A stretch of DNA of 64,000 bases from Endozoicomonas sp965232255 (GCA_965232255.1 OZ246962.1:2480001-2544000); one strand, 5' to 3'. Positions 36,826-47,002 are shown, numbered from the stretch's first letter. Notes: generated by a model from the letters alone, not told the origin. Numbers and translations are program-made.

Positions 36826-38544
36826 ATGAGAACCAGTCAGTACCTGATTCCAACCCTGAAGGAGACACCTGCCGATGCGGTAGTCATCAGTCATCAGCTG
36901 ATGCTGCGCGCCGGTATGATTCGTAAACTGGCTTCCGGCCTCTACACCTGGCTGCCGCTAGGACTGAGAGTGCTGCAAAAAGTAGAAAATATCGTGCGTC
37001 AGGAGATGAATCGTGGAGGTGCCCTGGAAACATTGATGCCAGCAGTGCAGCCAGCCGAATTGTGGCAGGAAACCGGCCGCTGGAATCAGTTTGGTGCTGA
37101 ACTGCTGCGGTTTCAGGACCGTCACGGTCGTGACTTTGTCATTGGTCCGACGCACGAAGAAGTCATTACCGACATCGCCCGTAATGAGCTGAACAGCTAT
37201 AAGCAACTGCCCATCAATCTGTACCAGATTCAGACCAAATTCCGCGACGAGCGTCGTCCACGTTTCGGCCTGATGCGCGGCCGTGAGTTCCTGATGAAGG
37301 ACGCCTACTCATTCCACGCCAGCGAACAATGTCTGCAAGCCGAATACCAGAACATGCACGACACTTACTGTCGCATCTTTGACCGTCTCGGTCTTGAGTA
37401 CCGTGCGGTACAGGCTGACAGCGGTGCCATTGGCGGCAGTGGTTCCCAGGAATTTCATGTTCTGGCTGAGTCCGGCGAAGACGCCATTGCTTTCAGCGAT
37501 CAGAGCGATTACGCCGCTAACATCGAAAAAGCCGAAGCACTGGCCCCCGTTGGTGAGCGCCCGGCACCGACAGCTGAGATAACTTTGGTGGCTACGCCGA
37601 ATGCCAAAACCATTGATCAGCTGGTAGAACAGTTTGATCTGCCGGTGGAAAAAACCGTCAAAACCCTGATTGTCGCTGCGACCGAAGAGGCTGACTATGA
37701 GTTTGTTGCCCTGCTGATTCGTGGCGATCACGAGCTGAATGAAGTCAAGGCCGAAAATCTCGCTGATGTAGCCGCGCCGCTGCGCTTTGCCGATGACGGC
37801 GAAATCAAAGCCATTATGGGCACTGGTGCCGGCTCTCTCGGCCCGGTCAACTGCCCGATTCCGGTTATTGTCGATCGCACCGTAGCCAAAATGGCCGATT
37901 TCACCGCTGGTGCTAATGTCGATGGCAAGCACCATTTTGGCCTCAATTGGGAGCGCGACTGCACCTTCTCGCGCATTGAAGACCTGCGCAATATTCGTGA
38001 AGGCGACCCCAGTCCGTGCGGCAAAGGCCAGTTGTTTATCAAGCGTGGCATTGAAGTTGGTCATATTTTCCAGCTCGGCACCAAATACAGTGAGGCCATG
38101 AATGCCACCGTACTGAGCGAAAATGGCAAGAGCATTCCGCTGGCCATGGGATGTTACGGTATCGGCGTATCGAGAACCGTTGCAGCTGCCATCGAGCAGA
38201 ATTATGACGACCGGGGTATTATCTGGCCAGAAGCCATCGCGCCCTTCCAGATTGCCCTGGTGCCATTGAAAGTCGAGAAATCGCCCGAAGTACGTGCAGC
38301 AGCAGAGCAGCTCTATCAGGAGCTGACGGCGGCCGGTTTTGAGGTATTGTTGGACGACAGAAAAGCTAGCCCCGGAGTGAAGTTTGCCGATATGGAGCTT
38401 ATCGGTATTCCCCACCGCGTGGTGCTCAGTGACCGTGGGCTGAGCGATGGCATGGTGGAATATAAACACCGCACTGCCAACGACAAGGAAGATATTCAGC
38501 TTGGTGAAATCATCGACCTGCTCAAAGAGCGCATCAAAGCGTGA
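36826..38544 (+). CDS. proS: Prolyl-tRNA synthetase, bacterial type with INS editing domain
   Basis: ProRS charges tRNA-Pro. The 572-residue length is that of the bacterial form. Class II motif 1 is in GLYTWLPLGLRVLQKVE, motif 2 is QTKFRDERRPRFGLMRGREF, the INS editing insertion spans ~225-400 (it includes KTLIVAATE and GAGSLGP), and motif 3 is MGCYGIGVSRTVAAAIEQ. The gene is divergent from the HIT gene, with ~110 bases between. The next gene overlaps its end in another frame. Confidence 0.98.
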   Translation: MRTSQYLIPTLKETPADAVVISHQLMLRAGMIRKLASGLYTWLPLGLRVLQKVENIVRQEMNRGGALETLMPAVQPAELWQETGRWNQFGAELLRFQDRHGRDFVIGPTHEEVITDIARNELNSYKQLPINLYQIQTKFRDERRPRFGLMRGREFLMKDAYSFHASEQCLQAEYQNMHDTYCRIFDRLGLEYRAVQADSGAIGGSGSQEFHVLAESGEDAIAFSDQSDYAANIEKAEALAPVGERPAPTAEITLVATPNAKTIDQLVEQFDLPVEKTVKTLIVAATEEADYEFVALLIRGDHELNEVKAENLADVAAPLRFADDGEIKAIMGTGAGSLGPVNCPIPVIVDRTVAKMADFTAGANVDGKHHFGLNWERDCTFSRIEDLRNIREGDPSPCGKGQLFIKRGIEVGHIFQLGTKYSEAMNATVLSENGKSIPLAMGCYGIGVSRTVAAAIEQNYDDRGIIWPEAIAPFQIALVPLKVEKSPEVRAAAEQLYQELTAAGFEVLLDDRKASPGVKFADMELIGIPHRVVLSDRGLSDGMVEYKHRTANDKEDIQLGEIIDLLKERIKA

Positions 38545-39103
38545 TGCACTGATCCGCTGGCACTCCAAGGCACTTGGTTGTGCTTTGGGGCTTTGCCTGA
38601 CTTTGACCGGAACGCCTGGCTGGAGCCAATCCAGCCAAGCCCCACCAGTCCCCTTCAATGCCACGGCCACAAACTTCGACACTCAAGTTTGGCTGATGGA
38701 TATGTCTTCCCGACTGGAAAGATACATCGATGACCCGATACTGCGCCTGGAAATGGTGACCCGGGTCCACTACGAAGCCCAAAAAGTCGAGCTGCCCCCA
38801 GAGCTGGTACTCGCCGTTATTCACACCGAATCCACCTTTGATCCCAACGCTATTTCCTCTGCCGGTGCTCTGGGTCTGATGCAGATTATGCCTTTTTGGA
38901 AGTTCATCATTGGCAACAAACAAGATGATCTGATGAATCTGCACACCAATATCCGTTACGGCGTCACCATCCTGAATCACTATCTGGAAAAAGAGAACGG
39001 CAACCTGACTCGGGCGCTGGCTCGCTACAATGGCAGCCTTGGTAAAACCTGGTATCCGAAACGGGTATACGCCAACTGGGAGCGCCACTGGGAAATGAAT
39101 TAA
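38447..39103 (+). CDS. Lytic transglycosylase (GH23, SLT domain), exported
   Basis: This protein cleaves peptidoglycan with 1,6-anhydro product formation. The SLT domain has the catalytic Glu in HTESTFDPNAIS followed by GALGLMQIMP and, near the end, RALARYNGSLG. A hydrophobic stretch (LGCALGLCLTLTGTPGWSQ) is a signal peptide. The start is unclear: the longest frame (ATG 38447) begins inside proS, but the signal peptide would normally start about 30 codons later, where only CTG or TTG codons exist. The mature enzyme is therefore certain and the first 40 residues are not. Transcription with proS is likely. Confidence 0.85.
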   Translation: MAWWNINTALPTTRKIFSLVKSSTCSKSASKRDALIRWHSKALGCALGLCLTLTGTPGWSQSSQAPPVPFNATATNFDTQVWLMDMSSRLERYIDDPILRLEMVTRVHYEAQKVELPPELVLAVIHTESTFDPNAISSAGALGLMQIMPFWKFIIGNKQDDLMNLHTNIRYGVTILNHYLEKENGNLTRALARYNGSLGKTWYPKRVYANWERHWEMN

Positions 39104-39190
39104 CTTTGCCAATTGCCATCATAGTCCTGAAAAGTTTTGCTACTTTAAACTTCCGTCAATAAAAAAATTTGCATAACAGGACTTGATGGT

Positions 39191-42100
39191 ATGTATCCGA
39201 CAATTGTCCACTACGGCTACGCGCCTCCTCCTTACTTCGACCAAAACTGTCCCCAGTGTCTGCAAGAGCATCAGGCCCTGGTATTTAACAACAGGGCTGC
39301 CTCGACACTTAATCCCCTGGCCAAAGAGTTTGTGCCGGGGCAAGCATTTGACCCAACAGGACGTGATACAACAATCGGGACAGCTAATCATCATTATTGT
39401 GACGATGATAAGAACAGTTCGGATGCAGTGCTATTGGTCAACGATACCGATGCCTTTCCCCGACTGTCTCGAGTACAGGCCAGCAAAATAGATCCAGAAA
39501 TCGGGTACGATGCAGCCTGTCAAACCACCTCACTGCGCGATAACACAGGTAAAAAAGCCACTCCAGAAAGTAACAATCTCAGCGATAAAGCCAAAACTCC
39601 CCTGTCAGCACCGATAGCGTCGACCTCGGCAGTGAACAAAATCAGGAAAGTCAGCAGAGTTGCATCAACAAACACAGAAGCAAAGGGTTCTGTGCAAACG
39701 ACAGCGGTAAAAGCCAAAGCAGTACCTGGCGACGCAATTATGTCTACCAGATCCACGCCAGCAACTCACAAAAAAATACCAGGCAAAGACGCCACGGTAA
39801 AAACGATAGTTCCCAGAGAAACCCCAATTAACGACATACCTCCTGCTTCAGAAAAAACGCTTATACAGATTGCCGCTTCTGAGGTTGTCCCACTACAGGT
39901 CGTTAATAGCAACCCCTTGGCCGCGCCAACAGCAAGCAAAAAAAACGCTCCGACCAGTACCAATCAAATAGGTCTCCTTAAGCCACAGCGTACGGAACCA
40001 ACTCAGCCTAAAGCCCTGGCATCTGAAAACAATACGGAAAAAAAAGTTACATTGGCCAGCATTGTCGCCCGAACGGTTGCTACTTCAGTCTCGCAAAACA
40101 CAGGCCGGCAAAACACAAATCTAAGTATCGCAAGAGTGCCAGGCACGACAGCCACATCTGCATCAAAAATTCGGACGTCCGAAGTCGTTCGACTGCACGA
40201 GGTGAAGGATGCATTTGACAATTTAAAGCGAAACCCGATCCAGGCAGAAGCGCAGTTTCGCGCCCTGCTCAAGGTCAGCACTAACCCACGATGGCTGATC
40301 AGCAATCTGAGCGAAGGTTTGGCTCGGTCATTATTACGCCAGGGTTGGCAGCGCTGGACCGAGGCGGAAAACATCCTGCGGGGCCTGCAGAAAAAGTTTA
40401 CCGACGACACGCCGGTAAAACACATGATAGCGGTGAACCTGACACTGGCCCATGTACTGATCAATGCAAACAAGCAGATAGAGAGCCAGACACTACTGCT
40501 GCGCACCATGCAGTGGGTAGATCCTGAGCGCATCAATATGGATGAGCAGGCTGCGCTCGTCACGCCTAGCGGTCACCAAAGGCTGGATCAGGCCATGGTG
40601 CGGGCTCATGTTGGCAGGGGATATTATCACAAAGCCAGGGATCTGCTGCTGAGCATAATGGCTGATCTGCGCCCACGGTCGCAGCTTGGATTGCCGGAAG
40701 AGGAGCGAATACGCACGCCGTGTGGCGACGATGAACTGGATGTGCTGATGTGTCGGATTCTGGAAAAACAGCAGTGCTTTGCGGCAGCCGAGACAATGCT
40801 GTTGGCGCTTATGCGCAAGTGGCCGACCAAGCGGCAGAAGCGGTTGCCGTCCAACCCGGTATCGCCCATGCCCTGTGCTGATCTGACGCTCAATCTGAAC
40901 CTGTTTCGGTTGCTGTCAGAGTGCGATAAAGACCATCAGGCTCGGCTGTTTATTTTGCAAGCGATGGCTCTTGTCGAGCCAGCCCGATATCGGCTCAGTG
41001 AAGATCAAGCCCTGTTGACACCGTGCAGCGACCATAAACTGAACACAATGCTGGTCAGGCAACTGCAAAAAGAATGCCATCGAACGGCCGCCATTCATTT
41101 GCTCACTACCGTGATGCAGGCGTCAGACAAAAACACAGCGGGAGCGGGTATTGCTCCCTGTGACGACAGCGATCTCAACTTAACCATGCTCAATCTGTTA
41201 AGCGATGAACATCGGCTGGCGGAAGCAGAGGCATTCTTGTTACAGATCATGGACAGCTACCGTCCGAAAAACCAGCACGATCTCCCCAGGAACAAGGCTA
41301 TCACCACACCATGCGGCTGGGACTCATGGGATTTGGCCATGGTGCAACTACTGACCAGGCAGAAAAACCTGCCCGCGGCAGAAACGCTGATGGGCAATAT
41401 CGTGGCACAACGGCGCCCGACGCACCAGAGTACCGTGCCACCATCGGTAGCGCTTGTCACACCATGTGGTAATCAGAAGCTGGATCTGCAAATGGCAAGA
41501 GTTTTGTGCCAAAGAGATAAATATCCTGAGGCTGAATCTTTATTACTGGTGCTGATGAATGCCTGTCGAGGGCAACCCCAAACTGACCTGTCACGGGAAG
41601 AGGTATTAGTCACGGCGTGCGGTAACAACGACGTGGATATGGCCATGGTGCTCACCCAGCAGGAGCAGGGCAACTTTGACACAGCCATAACTCTGATGCT
41701 CTCCTCCATGGCGACACATCGGTTAAGACGACAGCGGGAGCAATTATCCCGGGAGCAGGCCATGCGTACTCCCTGTCTGCGTCACGAACACAACATGGCC
41801 CTGCTCAGGTTACTGAGCAGCGCTGGTAAAGACGACGATGCCCGGCAACTGCTACAGGAGATTGTGGCGCTGAACTGTCCAAACAGTGAGAATGGCCTGC
41901 TATCTGATGCACCTTGCCGGCACATTGAGGTTGATCGGGTAGCAGTTATCATCTTGTTGGAAATGAACGAGCAAGAGAAGTCCATTAACCTGTTGCTGGC
42001 CATGATGAAGGCGCATCGACCAGGCAGCCAACAGAACCTGCCCTACAACCAGGCGCTGATAACGCCTTGCCAACATCAGCCATTGAACCAAATGCTGGTT

Positions 42101-43033
42101 ACTGTATTGAGCCGACGCACGCAGACTCGCGCAGCTGCCGAACAATTGCTGCTGGCCATGATGAAAAGCTGCCCGCTAAATCCCCGGATCACCATTGCGA
42201 GCGACCAGCTCAGGCTTACTCCCTGCAATAACTACACCATGAATATGTCGCTGATCATGTTGCACAGTTGGCAAGGTGATACCAAGGCGGCAAAAAAACT
42301 GTTGCTGGCCACCATGAATCTTTACCGCAGGAGTGAACAACTGGAACTACCAGAACGTCTGGCGCAAATCACCCCGTGTCACCAGCATGAGCTGGATCTG
42401 ACCATGGTCAGAATCCTGACAACCGAGCACCGTTACCAGGAAGCCAAAGCCTTGCTGCTGGCCATGATGGGAATCGACCCTAAAGCACCGGTAACTGTCA
42501 CTGCTCACGGCCCTTGTGGCAGCCCGATCCTGGATATGGCCATGTTACGGCTGCTGGCAATCGCCAGGCAGGAAGAGCAGCACAGTGAACTGCTCGGCGC
42601 CTGCCAGGAGCGCTACCCAGAGGATGCTGACTTTCTGGCCATTCGTCTTATGAACCTGTGCCGCCAGTGCAAATGGGTGGAATTTGATCGGCAGGTTGCT
42701 GGTTTGCGACCTAAAACCCAGCACGACTTGCTGGTTTCTATCAGGTATTTCAATGAGGCGTTGCACTGCTATCTGGGCAAAGATCGCATTACAGGTAAAG
42801 CGTTGTGCACTAACGCTTATCAGATTGCTGAGCGTGCTTTGCAAAGATCCCCGCAAAACAGTTTATTGCTTAGTCACAAGGCGCACTGTGCACGAATTCT
42901 CGGGCATCCACCAAAGGATTACCTGCCACTGTTTGAACGGGCCCGGGTGCTAAATCCGGATGGCGAGCAAACAGAAAAAGACGACCACTGGCGACGCATG
43001 GAAAACAAGGTAATCAAACTGCTCGGGGTATAG
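39191..43033 (+). CDS. Giant protein with fourteen 51-residue helical repeats ('TPC' repeats)
   Basis: The 1280-residue protein has no family I can name. Residues 1-~350 are low-complexity (Thr, Ser, Ala, Lys), opening with a Tyr/Pro/Cys segment (CPQC). From ~360 a helical region leads into about fourteen copies of a 51-residue unit. Each begins T-P-C-G plus a polar run, continues LDLxMVRLL (helix A), then YxEAExLLLxMM (helix B), then a loop RPxxQxxLPxxxAL. Helix B looks like a tetratricopeptide-type helix, so an alpha-solenoid is likely. The last ~170 residues (RYPEDADFLAIRLMN...) resemble ordinary TPR helices. No signal peptide. The length and repetition are reminiscent of symbiont effectors or scaffolds. 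Confidence 0.8.
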   Translation: MYPTIVHYGYAPPPYFDQNCPQCLQEHQALVFNNRAASTLNPLAKEFVPGQAFDPTGRDTTIGTANHHYCDDDKNSSDAVLLVNDTDAFPRLSRVQASKIDPEIGYDAACQTTSLRDNTGKKATPESNNLSDKAKTPLSAPIASTSAVNKIRKVSRVASTNTEAKGSVQTTAVKAKAVPGDAIMSTRSTPATHKKIPGKDATVKTIVPRETPINDIPPASEKTLIQIAASEVVPLQVVNSNPLAAPTASKKNAPTSTNQIGLLKPQRTEPTQPKALASENNTEKKVTLASIVARTVATSVSQNTGRQNTNLSIARVPGTTATSASKIRTSEVVRLHEVKDAFDNLKRNPIQAEAQFRALLKVSTNPRWLISNLSEGLARSLLRQGWQRWTEAENILRGLQKKFTDDTPVKHMIAVNLTLAHVLINANKQIESQTLLLRTMQWVDPERINMDEQAALVTPSGHQRLDQAMVRAHVGRGYYHKARDLLLSIMADLRPRSQLGLPEEERIRTPCGDDELDVLMCRILEKQQCFAAAETMLLALMRKWPTKRQKRLPSNPVSPMPCADLTLNLNLFRLLSECDKDHQARLFILQAMALVEPARYRLSEDQALLTPCSDHKLNTMLVRQLQKECHRTAAIHLLTTVMQASDKNTAGAGIAPCDDSDLNLTMLNLLSDEHRLAEAEAFLLQIMDSYRPKNQHDLPRNKAITTPCGWDSWDLAMVQLLTRQKNLPAAETLMGNIVAQRRPTHQSTVPPSVALVTPCGNQKLDLQMARVLCQRDKYPEAESLLLVLMNACRGQPQTDLSREEVLVTACGNNDVDMAMVLTQQEQGNFDTAITLMLSSMATHRLRRQREQLSREQAMRTPCLRHEHNMALLRLLSSAGKDDDARQLLQEIVALNCPNSENGLLSDAPCRHIEVDRVAVIILLEMNEQEKSINLLLAMMKAHRPGSQQNLPYNQALITPCQHQPLNQMLVTVLSRRTQTRAAAEQLLLAMMKSCPLNPRITIASDQLRLTPCNNYTMNMSLIMLHSWQGDTKAAKKLLLATMNLYRRSEQLELPERLAQITPCHQHELDLTMVRILTTEHRYQEAKALLLAMMGIDPKAPVTVTAHGPCGSPILDMAMLRLLAIARQEEQHSELLGACQERYPEDADFLAIRLMNLCRQCKWVEFDRQVAGLRPKTQHDLLVSIRYFNEALHCYLGKDRITGKALCTNAYQIAERALQRSPQNSLLLSHKAHCARILGHPPKDYLPLFERARVLNPDGEQTEKDDHWRRMENKVIKLLGV

Positions 43034-43120
43034 TTTTGCGTTCTGCTTAACGCTGAGGTAACGACTGGGAACAGGTTGCGCTTTCGGGAAGGAGGGGTAG
43101 TTCTTGCAGGAAAGGCTGAA

Positions 43121-43196
43121 TGGCTCCCCGAGCTGGACTCGAACCAGCGACCCAATGATTAACAGTCATTTGCTCTACCAACTGAGCTATCGGGGA
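43121..43196 (-). tRNA. tRNA-Asn(GUU)
   Basis: On the minus strand the sequence begins TCCCCGATAGC and ends GGGGAGCCA, 76 bases including CCA. The anticodon loop CTGTTAA gives anticodon GTT. Stem pairings in the acceptor, D, anticodon and T arms are all intact. Confidence 0.96.
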
Positions 43197-43274
43197 TCAG
43201 TCTCACGAATTTTATCTGCATTATGGTGACTGTCAAGCGAATGAGTGCTGCTGGTGAGCACCCATCGACAGGGA

Positions 43275-44465
43275 TTATCTGCCTGATAAAGTTTTTTGCA
43301 GACGATCCAGAGCTTTTTCTAGCGCCTCGTCGCCAGTAGCAAATGAGAGCCTCAGGCAACCTGCGCAGCCAAAGGCTGAGCCGGGCACCAATGCCACCCC
43401 TTTTTCCAACAGCAGGGCAGCCAGTCCAGTATCGGTTGTCAGGCCAAGGTCGTTTATTGCCTGACTGAAGTCAGCAAAGGCGTAAAAGGTGCCATCACCG
43501 GCAATCGCCCTCACGCCGGGTAACTGTTGCAGTCGGTTTATTACGTAGTCATGACGGCGTTTGAAGACGGTGAGCATTTCCTGCACGCAGTCTTGTGGAC
43601 CGTTAAGCGCTTCGGTCGCTGCCGCCTGGGCGATGGAGCAGGGATTTGAGGTGCTCTGGGACTGAATCTTTTTCATATTCTGGATCAGCCACTGAGGGCC
43701 GCCAGCGTAGCCAATGCGCCAGCCAGTCATGGCGTAGGCTTTGGAGACGCCGTTAAGTACGACAGTGCGATCATAAAGGGCCGGACAGGCCATCAAAATA
43801 TTACTGAACGGTTCTTCGCTCCAGAGAATGTGCTCGTACATATCGTCAGTGACGATCATCAGCCCAGGATGTTTTTTCAGTACGTCAGCCAGTGCTTGTA
43901 ACTCACTGCGGTTATAGGCGACACCGGACGGGTTGGACGGGCTGTTGAGCACCACCAGACGGGTTTTGTCGGTAATTGCCGCTGCCAGTTGCTGTGCCGT
44001 AATTTTAAAACGATCTGCCAGAGTGGTTTTGATGATCACCGGCACACCTTCGGCAAGCATCACCATATCAGGGTACGACACCCAGTAGGGCGCCGGAATG
44101 ATGACCTCATCCCCTTTGTTGAGCAACGCCAGCGCCAGGTTAAAAAAGCTCTGCTTGCCACCGCAGGAAACCAGAATCTGTTGCGGGATGTAGCTTAGCC
44201 CATTGTCTCGCTGGAATTTATCAATCACCGCTTGTTTGAGTTCCGCAGTACCATCCACGGGGGTGTACTTGGTCTGTCCAGCAGCAATGGCCTTGACTGC
44301 CGCCGCTTTGATATGCTCCGGGGTATCGAAGTCCGGTTCACCGGCGCCGAGGCCGATAATGTCGTGGCCGGTTGCCCTCAGTTGTGCCGCTTTAGCAGTA
44401 ACGGCCAGGGTGGGAGAGGGTTTGACCATTTGCACTCGCTTGGATGGAGTCACGGTATTCCTCAT
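43275..44465 (-). CDS. Class I PLP-dependent aspartate aminotransferase
   Basis: The enzyme interconverts aspartate and 2-oxoglutarate with oxaloacetate and glutamate. The 396-residue protein is of the Thermus/Pseudomonas AspAT Ib type: GLGAGEPDFDTPEHI near residue 40, NSPSNPSGVAY, and the PLP lysine in NGVSKAYAMTGWRIGY. RLSFATG near the C-terminus carries the substrate-carboxylate Arg. It is divergent from uvrB. The exact amino-acid specificity cannot be read from sequence. Confidence 0.92.
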   Translation of the reverse strand: MRNTVTPSKRVQMVKPSPTLAVTAKAAQLRATGHDIIGLGAGEPDFDTPEHIKAAAVKAIAAGQTKYTPVDGTAELKQAVIDKFQRDNGLSYIPQQILVSCGGKQSFFNLALALLNKGDEVIIPAPYWVSYPDMVMLAEGVPVIIKTTLADRFKITAQQLAAAITDKTRLVVLNSPSNPSGVAYNRSELQALADVLKKHPGLMIVTDDMYEHILWSEEPFSNILMACPALYDRTVVLNGVSKAYAMTGWRIGYAGGPQWLIQNMKKIQSQSTSNPCSIAQAAATEALNGPQDCVQEMLTVFKRRHDYVINRLQQLPGVRAIAGDGTFYAFADFSQAINDLGLTTDTGLAALLLEKGVALVPGSAFGCAGCLRLSFATGDEALEKALDRLQKTLSGR

Positions 44466-44614
44466 TTATGATTATTGCCCCGGAAATTATAATTCTGCCT
44501 GGGCAGCACAGTCCGGTCATCATACACAATACGGTGTGCGGTTGACATCCGTTTGTCTGTAGCCACCAAGGCTGGCAAGGAGTGCCGCAGATTTTTACCC
44601 GTCAGAAGGTGAGT

Positions 44615-46627
44615 ATGAATCAGACGTTTAAAGTTTCTTCCCGTTTCGCACCAGCTGGCGATCAGCCCGTGGCCATTGAACAACTGGTCCGTGGTATTGA
44701 TGCTGGCCTGGCCTGTCAAACCTTGCTTGGGGTCACTGGCTCGGGCAAGACGTTTACCATCGCCAATGTCATTGAGAAAATTCAGCGCCCAACCATTGTC
44801 ATGGCCCATAACAAGACTCTGGCAGCACAGCTTTATGGTGAGTTTCGGGAGTTTTTTCCCAACAATGCCGTGGAGTATTTTGTCTCCTATTACGACTACT
44901 ATCAGCCAGAAGCCTACGTGCCGACATCGGATACTTACATTGAAAAAGATGCGTCAGTTAATGAACACATCGAGCAGATGCGTCTGTCCGCCACCAAGGC
45001 ATTGATGGAGCGTCCGGATGCCATCATTGTGGCTACGGTGTCAGCCATTTATGGCTTGGGCGATCCGCAATCTTACCTGAAGATGATGATGCACCTGGAC
45101 CGGGGTGACCGGGTTGACCAGCGCACCATTCTGCGCCGGCTGGCCGAGTTGCAGTACACCCGTAACGACGCCGATTTTCGCCGGGCCACCTATCGGGTGC
45201 GGGGGGAGGTTATTGATATTTTCCCGGCCGAATCGGAACGTGAAGCCCTGCGTCTGGAGCTGTTTGACGATGAGCTGGAGAACATCAGCGAATTTGATCC
45301 ATTGACCGGCGAGATTCTGCGCAAACTGCCCAGGGCAACCATCTACCCGAAAACCCACTATGTCACCCCGCGCCAGACCATTCTTGATGCAGTGGATGCC
45401 ATTAAGGTGGAGCTGGCAGAACGACTCAGGATATTGCGCAGCAATAATAAGCTGGTAGAAGCCCAACGGCTGGAGCAGCGTACGCAGTTCGACCTGGAGA
45501 TGATGATTGAGCTGGGCTACTGCACGGGCATTGAGAACTACTCTCGCTACCTGTCGGGTAATAAGCCGGGTGAGCCGCCGCCGACCCTGTTCGATTACAT
45601 TCCGCCTAACGCGCTGTTGGTTATTGATGAATCCCACGTCACAGTGCCGCAGATTGGCGCCATGTACAAGGGAGACCGCTCGCGCAAGGAAACCCTGGTG
45701 GAATACGGCTTTCGTCTGCCATCAGCACTGGATAACCGGCCAATGAAATTTGAGGAGTGGGAAGCACGACGACCGCAGACTATTTTCGTTTCGGCGACAC
45801 CAGGCAAGTATGAAGAAGAACATCAGGACCAGGTAGTCGAACAGGTAGTGCGCCCCACCGGGCTGGTGGATCCGCAAATTGAAGTGCGTCCGGCCAGCAC
45901 CCAGGTGGATGATCTGCTGACGGAAATCAACCGCACAGTGGCCAGACAGGAGCGGGTTCTGGTCACGGTGCTGACCAAGCGCATGGCTGAAGATTTGACT
46001 GAATTTCTTCATGAGCAAGGGGTCCGGGTGCGCTACCTGCATTCGGATATTGATACCGTCGAGCGAGTGGAGATTATCCGCGACCTGCGTATCGGTGCTT
46101 TTGATGTGCTGGTGGGCATCAACCTGCTGCGTGAAGGGTTGGATATGCCAGAGGTCTCCCTGGTGGCCATTCTGGACGCTGATAAAGAGGGTTTTCTGCG
46201 CTCGGATCGCTCGCTAATTCAGACCATCGGGCGTGCAGCGCGACACATCAATGGCCGGGCCATTCTCTATGGCGATCGGATTACCGGTTCCATGGAGCGG
46301 GCCATTACCGAAACTGAACGACGGCGGACAAAACAGCTGGCGTTTAACAAAGAGCACAATATCATCCCGAAAAGTGTTTCCAAGTCAGTGACTGATATCC
46401 TCGAAGGGGCGGTAGTGATCGGACGCAAGAAGGGTAGCAAAGCGCAAAAAGGGACAGCAGTATCAGCAATCGATTACCAGCAACCCATGACACCAGATGC
46501 TATGGCTGCCACCATCAAAAAGCTGGAAGCGCAAATGATGGAGCATTCACGCAACCTGGAATTTGAGCAGGCTGCTGCGGTTCGTGATGAGATTGCCAAG
46601 TTACGGGAGCGAGTGTTAAAGCATTAA
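44615..46627 (+). CDS. uvrB: Excinuclease ABC subunit B
   Basis: UvrB verifies DNA damage after UvrA and recruits UvrC. The 670-residue protein has Walker A GVTGSGKTFT, the beta-hairpin region (YYDYYQPEAYVPTSDTYIEK), helicase motif II as DESH, motif VI QTIGRAARH and the C-terminal UvrC-binding UVR domain (residues ~630-668). ATG 44615 is preceded by AGAAGGTGAG; a GTG 11 codons upstream is less likely. I did not find a good LexA box upstream, although E. coli uvrB has one. Confidence 0.98.
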   Translation: MNQTFKVSSRFAPAGDQPVAIEQLVRGIDAGLACQTLLGVTGSGKTFTIANVIEKIQRPTIVMAHNKTLAAQLYGEFREFFPNNAVEYFVSYYDYYQPEAYVPTSDTYIEKDASVNEHIEQMRLSATKALMERPDAIIVATVSAIYGLGDPQSYLKMMMHLDRGDRVDQRTILRRLAELQYTRNDADFRRATYRVRGEVIDIFPAESEREALRLELFDDELENISEFDPLTGEILRKLPRATIYPKTHYVTPRQTILDAVDAIKVELAERLRILRSNNKLVEAQRLEQRTQFDLEMMIELGYCTGIENYSRYLSGNKPGEPPPTLFDYIPPNALLVIDESHVTVPQIGAMYKGDRSRKETLVEYGFRLPSALDNRPMKFEEWEARRPQTIFVSATPGKYEEEHQDQVVEQVVRPTGLVDPQIEVRPASTQVDDLLTEINRTVARQERVLVTVLTKRMAEDLTEFLHEQGVRVRYLHSDIDTVERVEIIRDLRIGAFDVLVGINLLREGLDMPEVSLVAILDADKEGFLRSDRSLIQTIGRAARHINGRAILYGDRITGSMERAITETERRRTKQLAFNKEHNIIPKSVSKSVTDILEGAVVIGRKKGSKAQKGTAVSAIDYQQPMTPDAMAATIKKLEAQMMEHSRNLEFEQAAAVRDEIAKLRERVLKH

Positions 46628-46646
46628 CTGCGATGCCAGTTTTTTC
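46626..46646 (+). terminator. Short terminator after uvrB
   Basis: A five-pair stem (AACTG/CAGTT) with a six-base loop overlaps the uvrB stop and runs into TTTTTT. It is small, so efficiency is uncertain. Confidence 0.45.
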
Positions 46647-46752
46647 AGCGTCGGGCCATGGCGTTGGCACTTAGTCGTTTTTGCTGTCCGTCACAATTGT
46701 CGTTATGAAGTGTTGCATTTTTTAGTGGCATTGATAATATACGCGGCGCTTC

Positions 46753-46828
46753 AGTCGGTTAGCTCAGTTGGTAGAGCACCACCTTGACATGGTGGGGGTC
46801 GCTGGTTCAAGTCCAGTACCGACTACCA
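46753..46828 (+). tRNA. tRNA-Val(GAC), first copy
   Basis: 76 bases with CCA. The acceptor stem is AGTCGGT/ACCGACT, the anticodon stem CCACC/GGTGG encloses TTGACAT (anticodon GAC), and position 73 is A. Confidence 0.96.
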
Positions 46829-46863
46829 GTTTCAATCGTGTTCCGGTTCCGGGATACGTCTTC

Positions 46864-46939
46864 AGTCGGTTAGCTCAGTTGGTAGAGCACCACCTTGACA
46901 TGGTGGGGGTCGCTGGTTCAAGTCCAGTACCGACTACCA
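46864..46939 (+). tRNA. tRNA-Val(GAC), second copy
   Basis: Identical to the first copy over all 76 bases and 35 bases downstream of it. The immediate 5' flank (CTTCAGT/TTCAGT) is also shared, indicating a recent tandem duplication. Confidence 0.96.
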
Positions 46940-47002
46940 TTTTCTCGTTATAAAGTGCCATTGTTGAGCAATACAACAGCTCATTACAGCGATACATCCT
47001 GC

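Noticed and set aside
37309..38682. 457-codon minus-strand frame opposite proS
   Set aside because: Shadow frame; proS and the transglycosylase on the plus strand explain the sequence.
44466..44614. LexA box before uvrB
   Set aside because: No CTG-N10-CAG pair with flanking T/A was found, though SOS control of uvrB is common.
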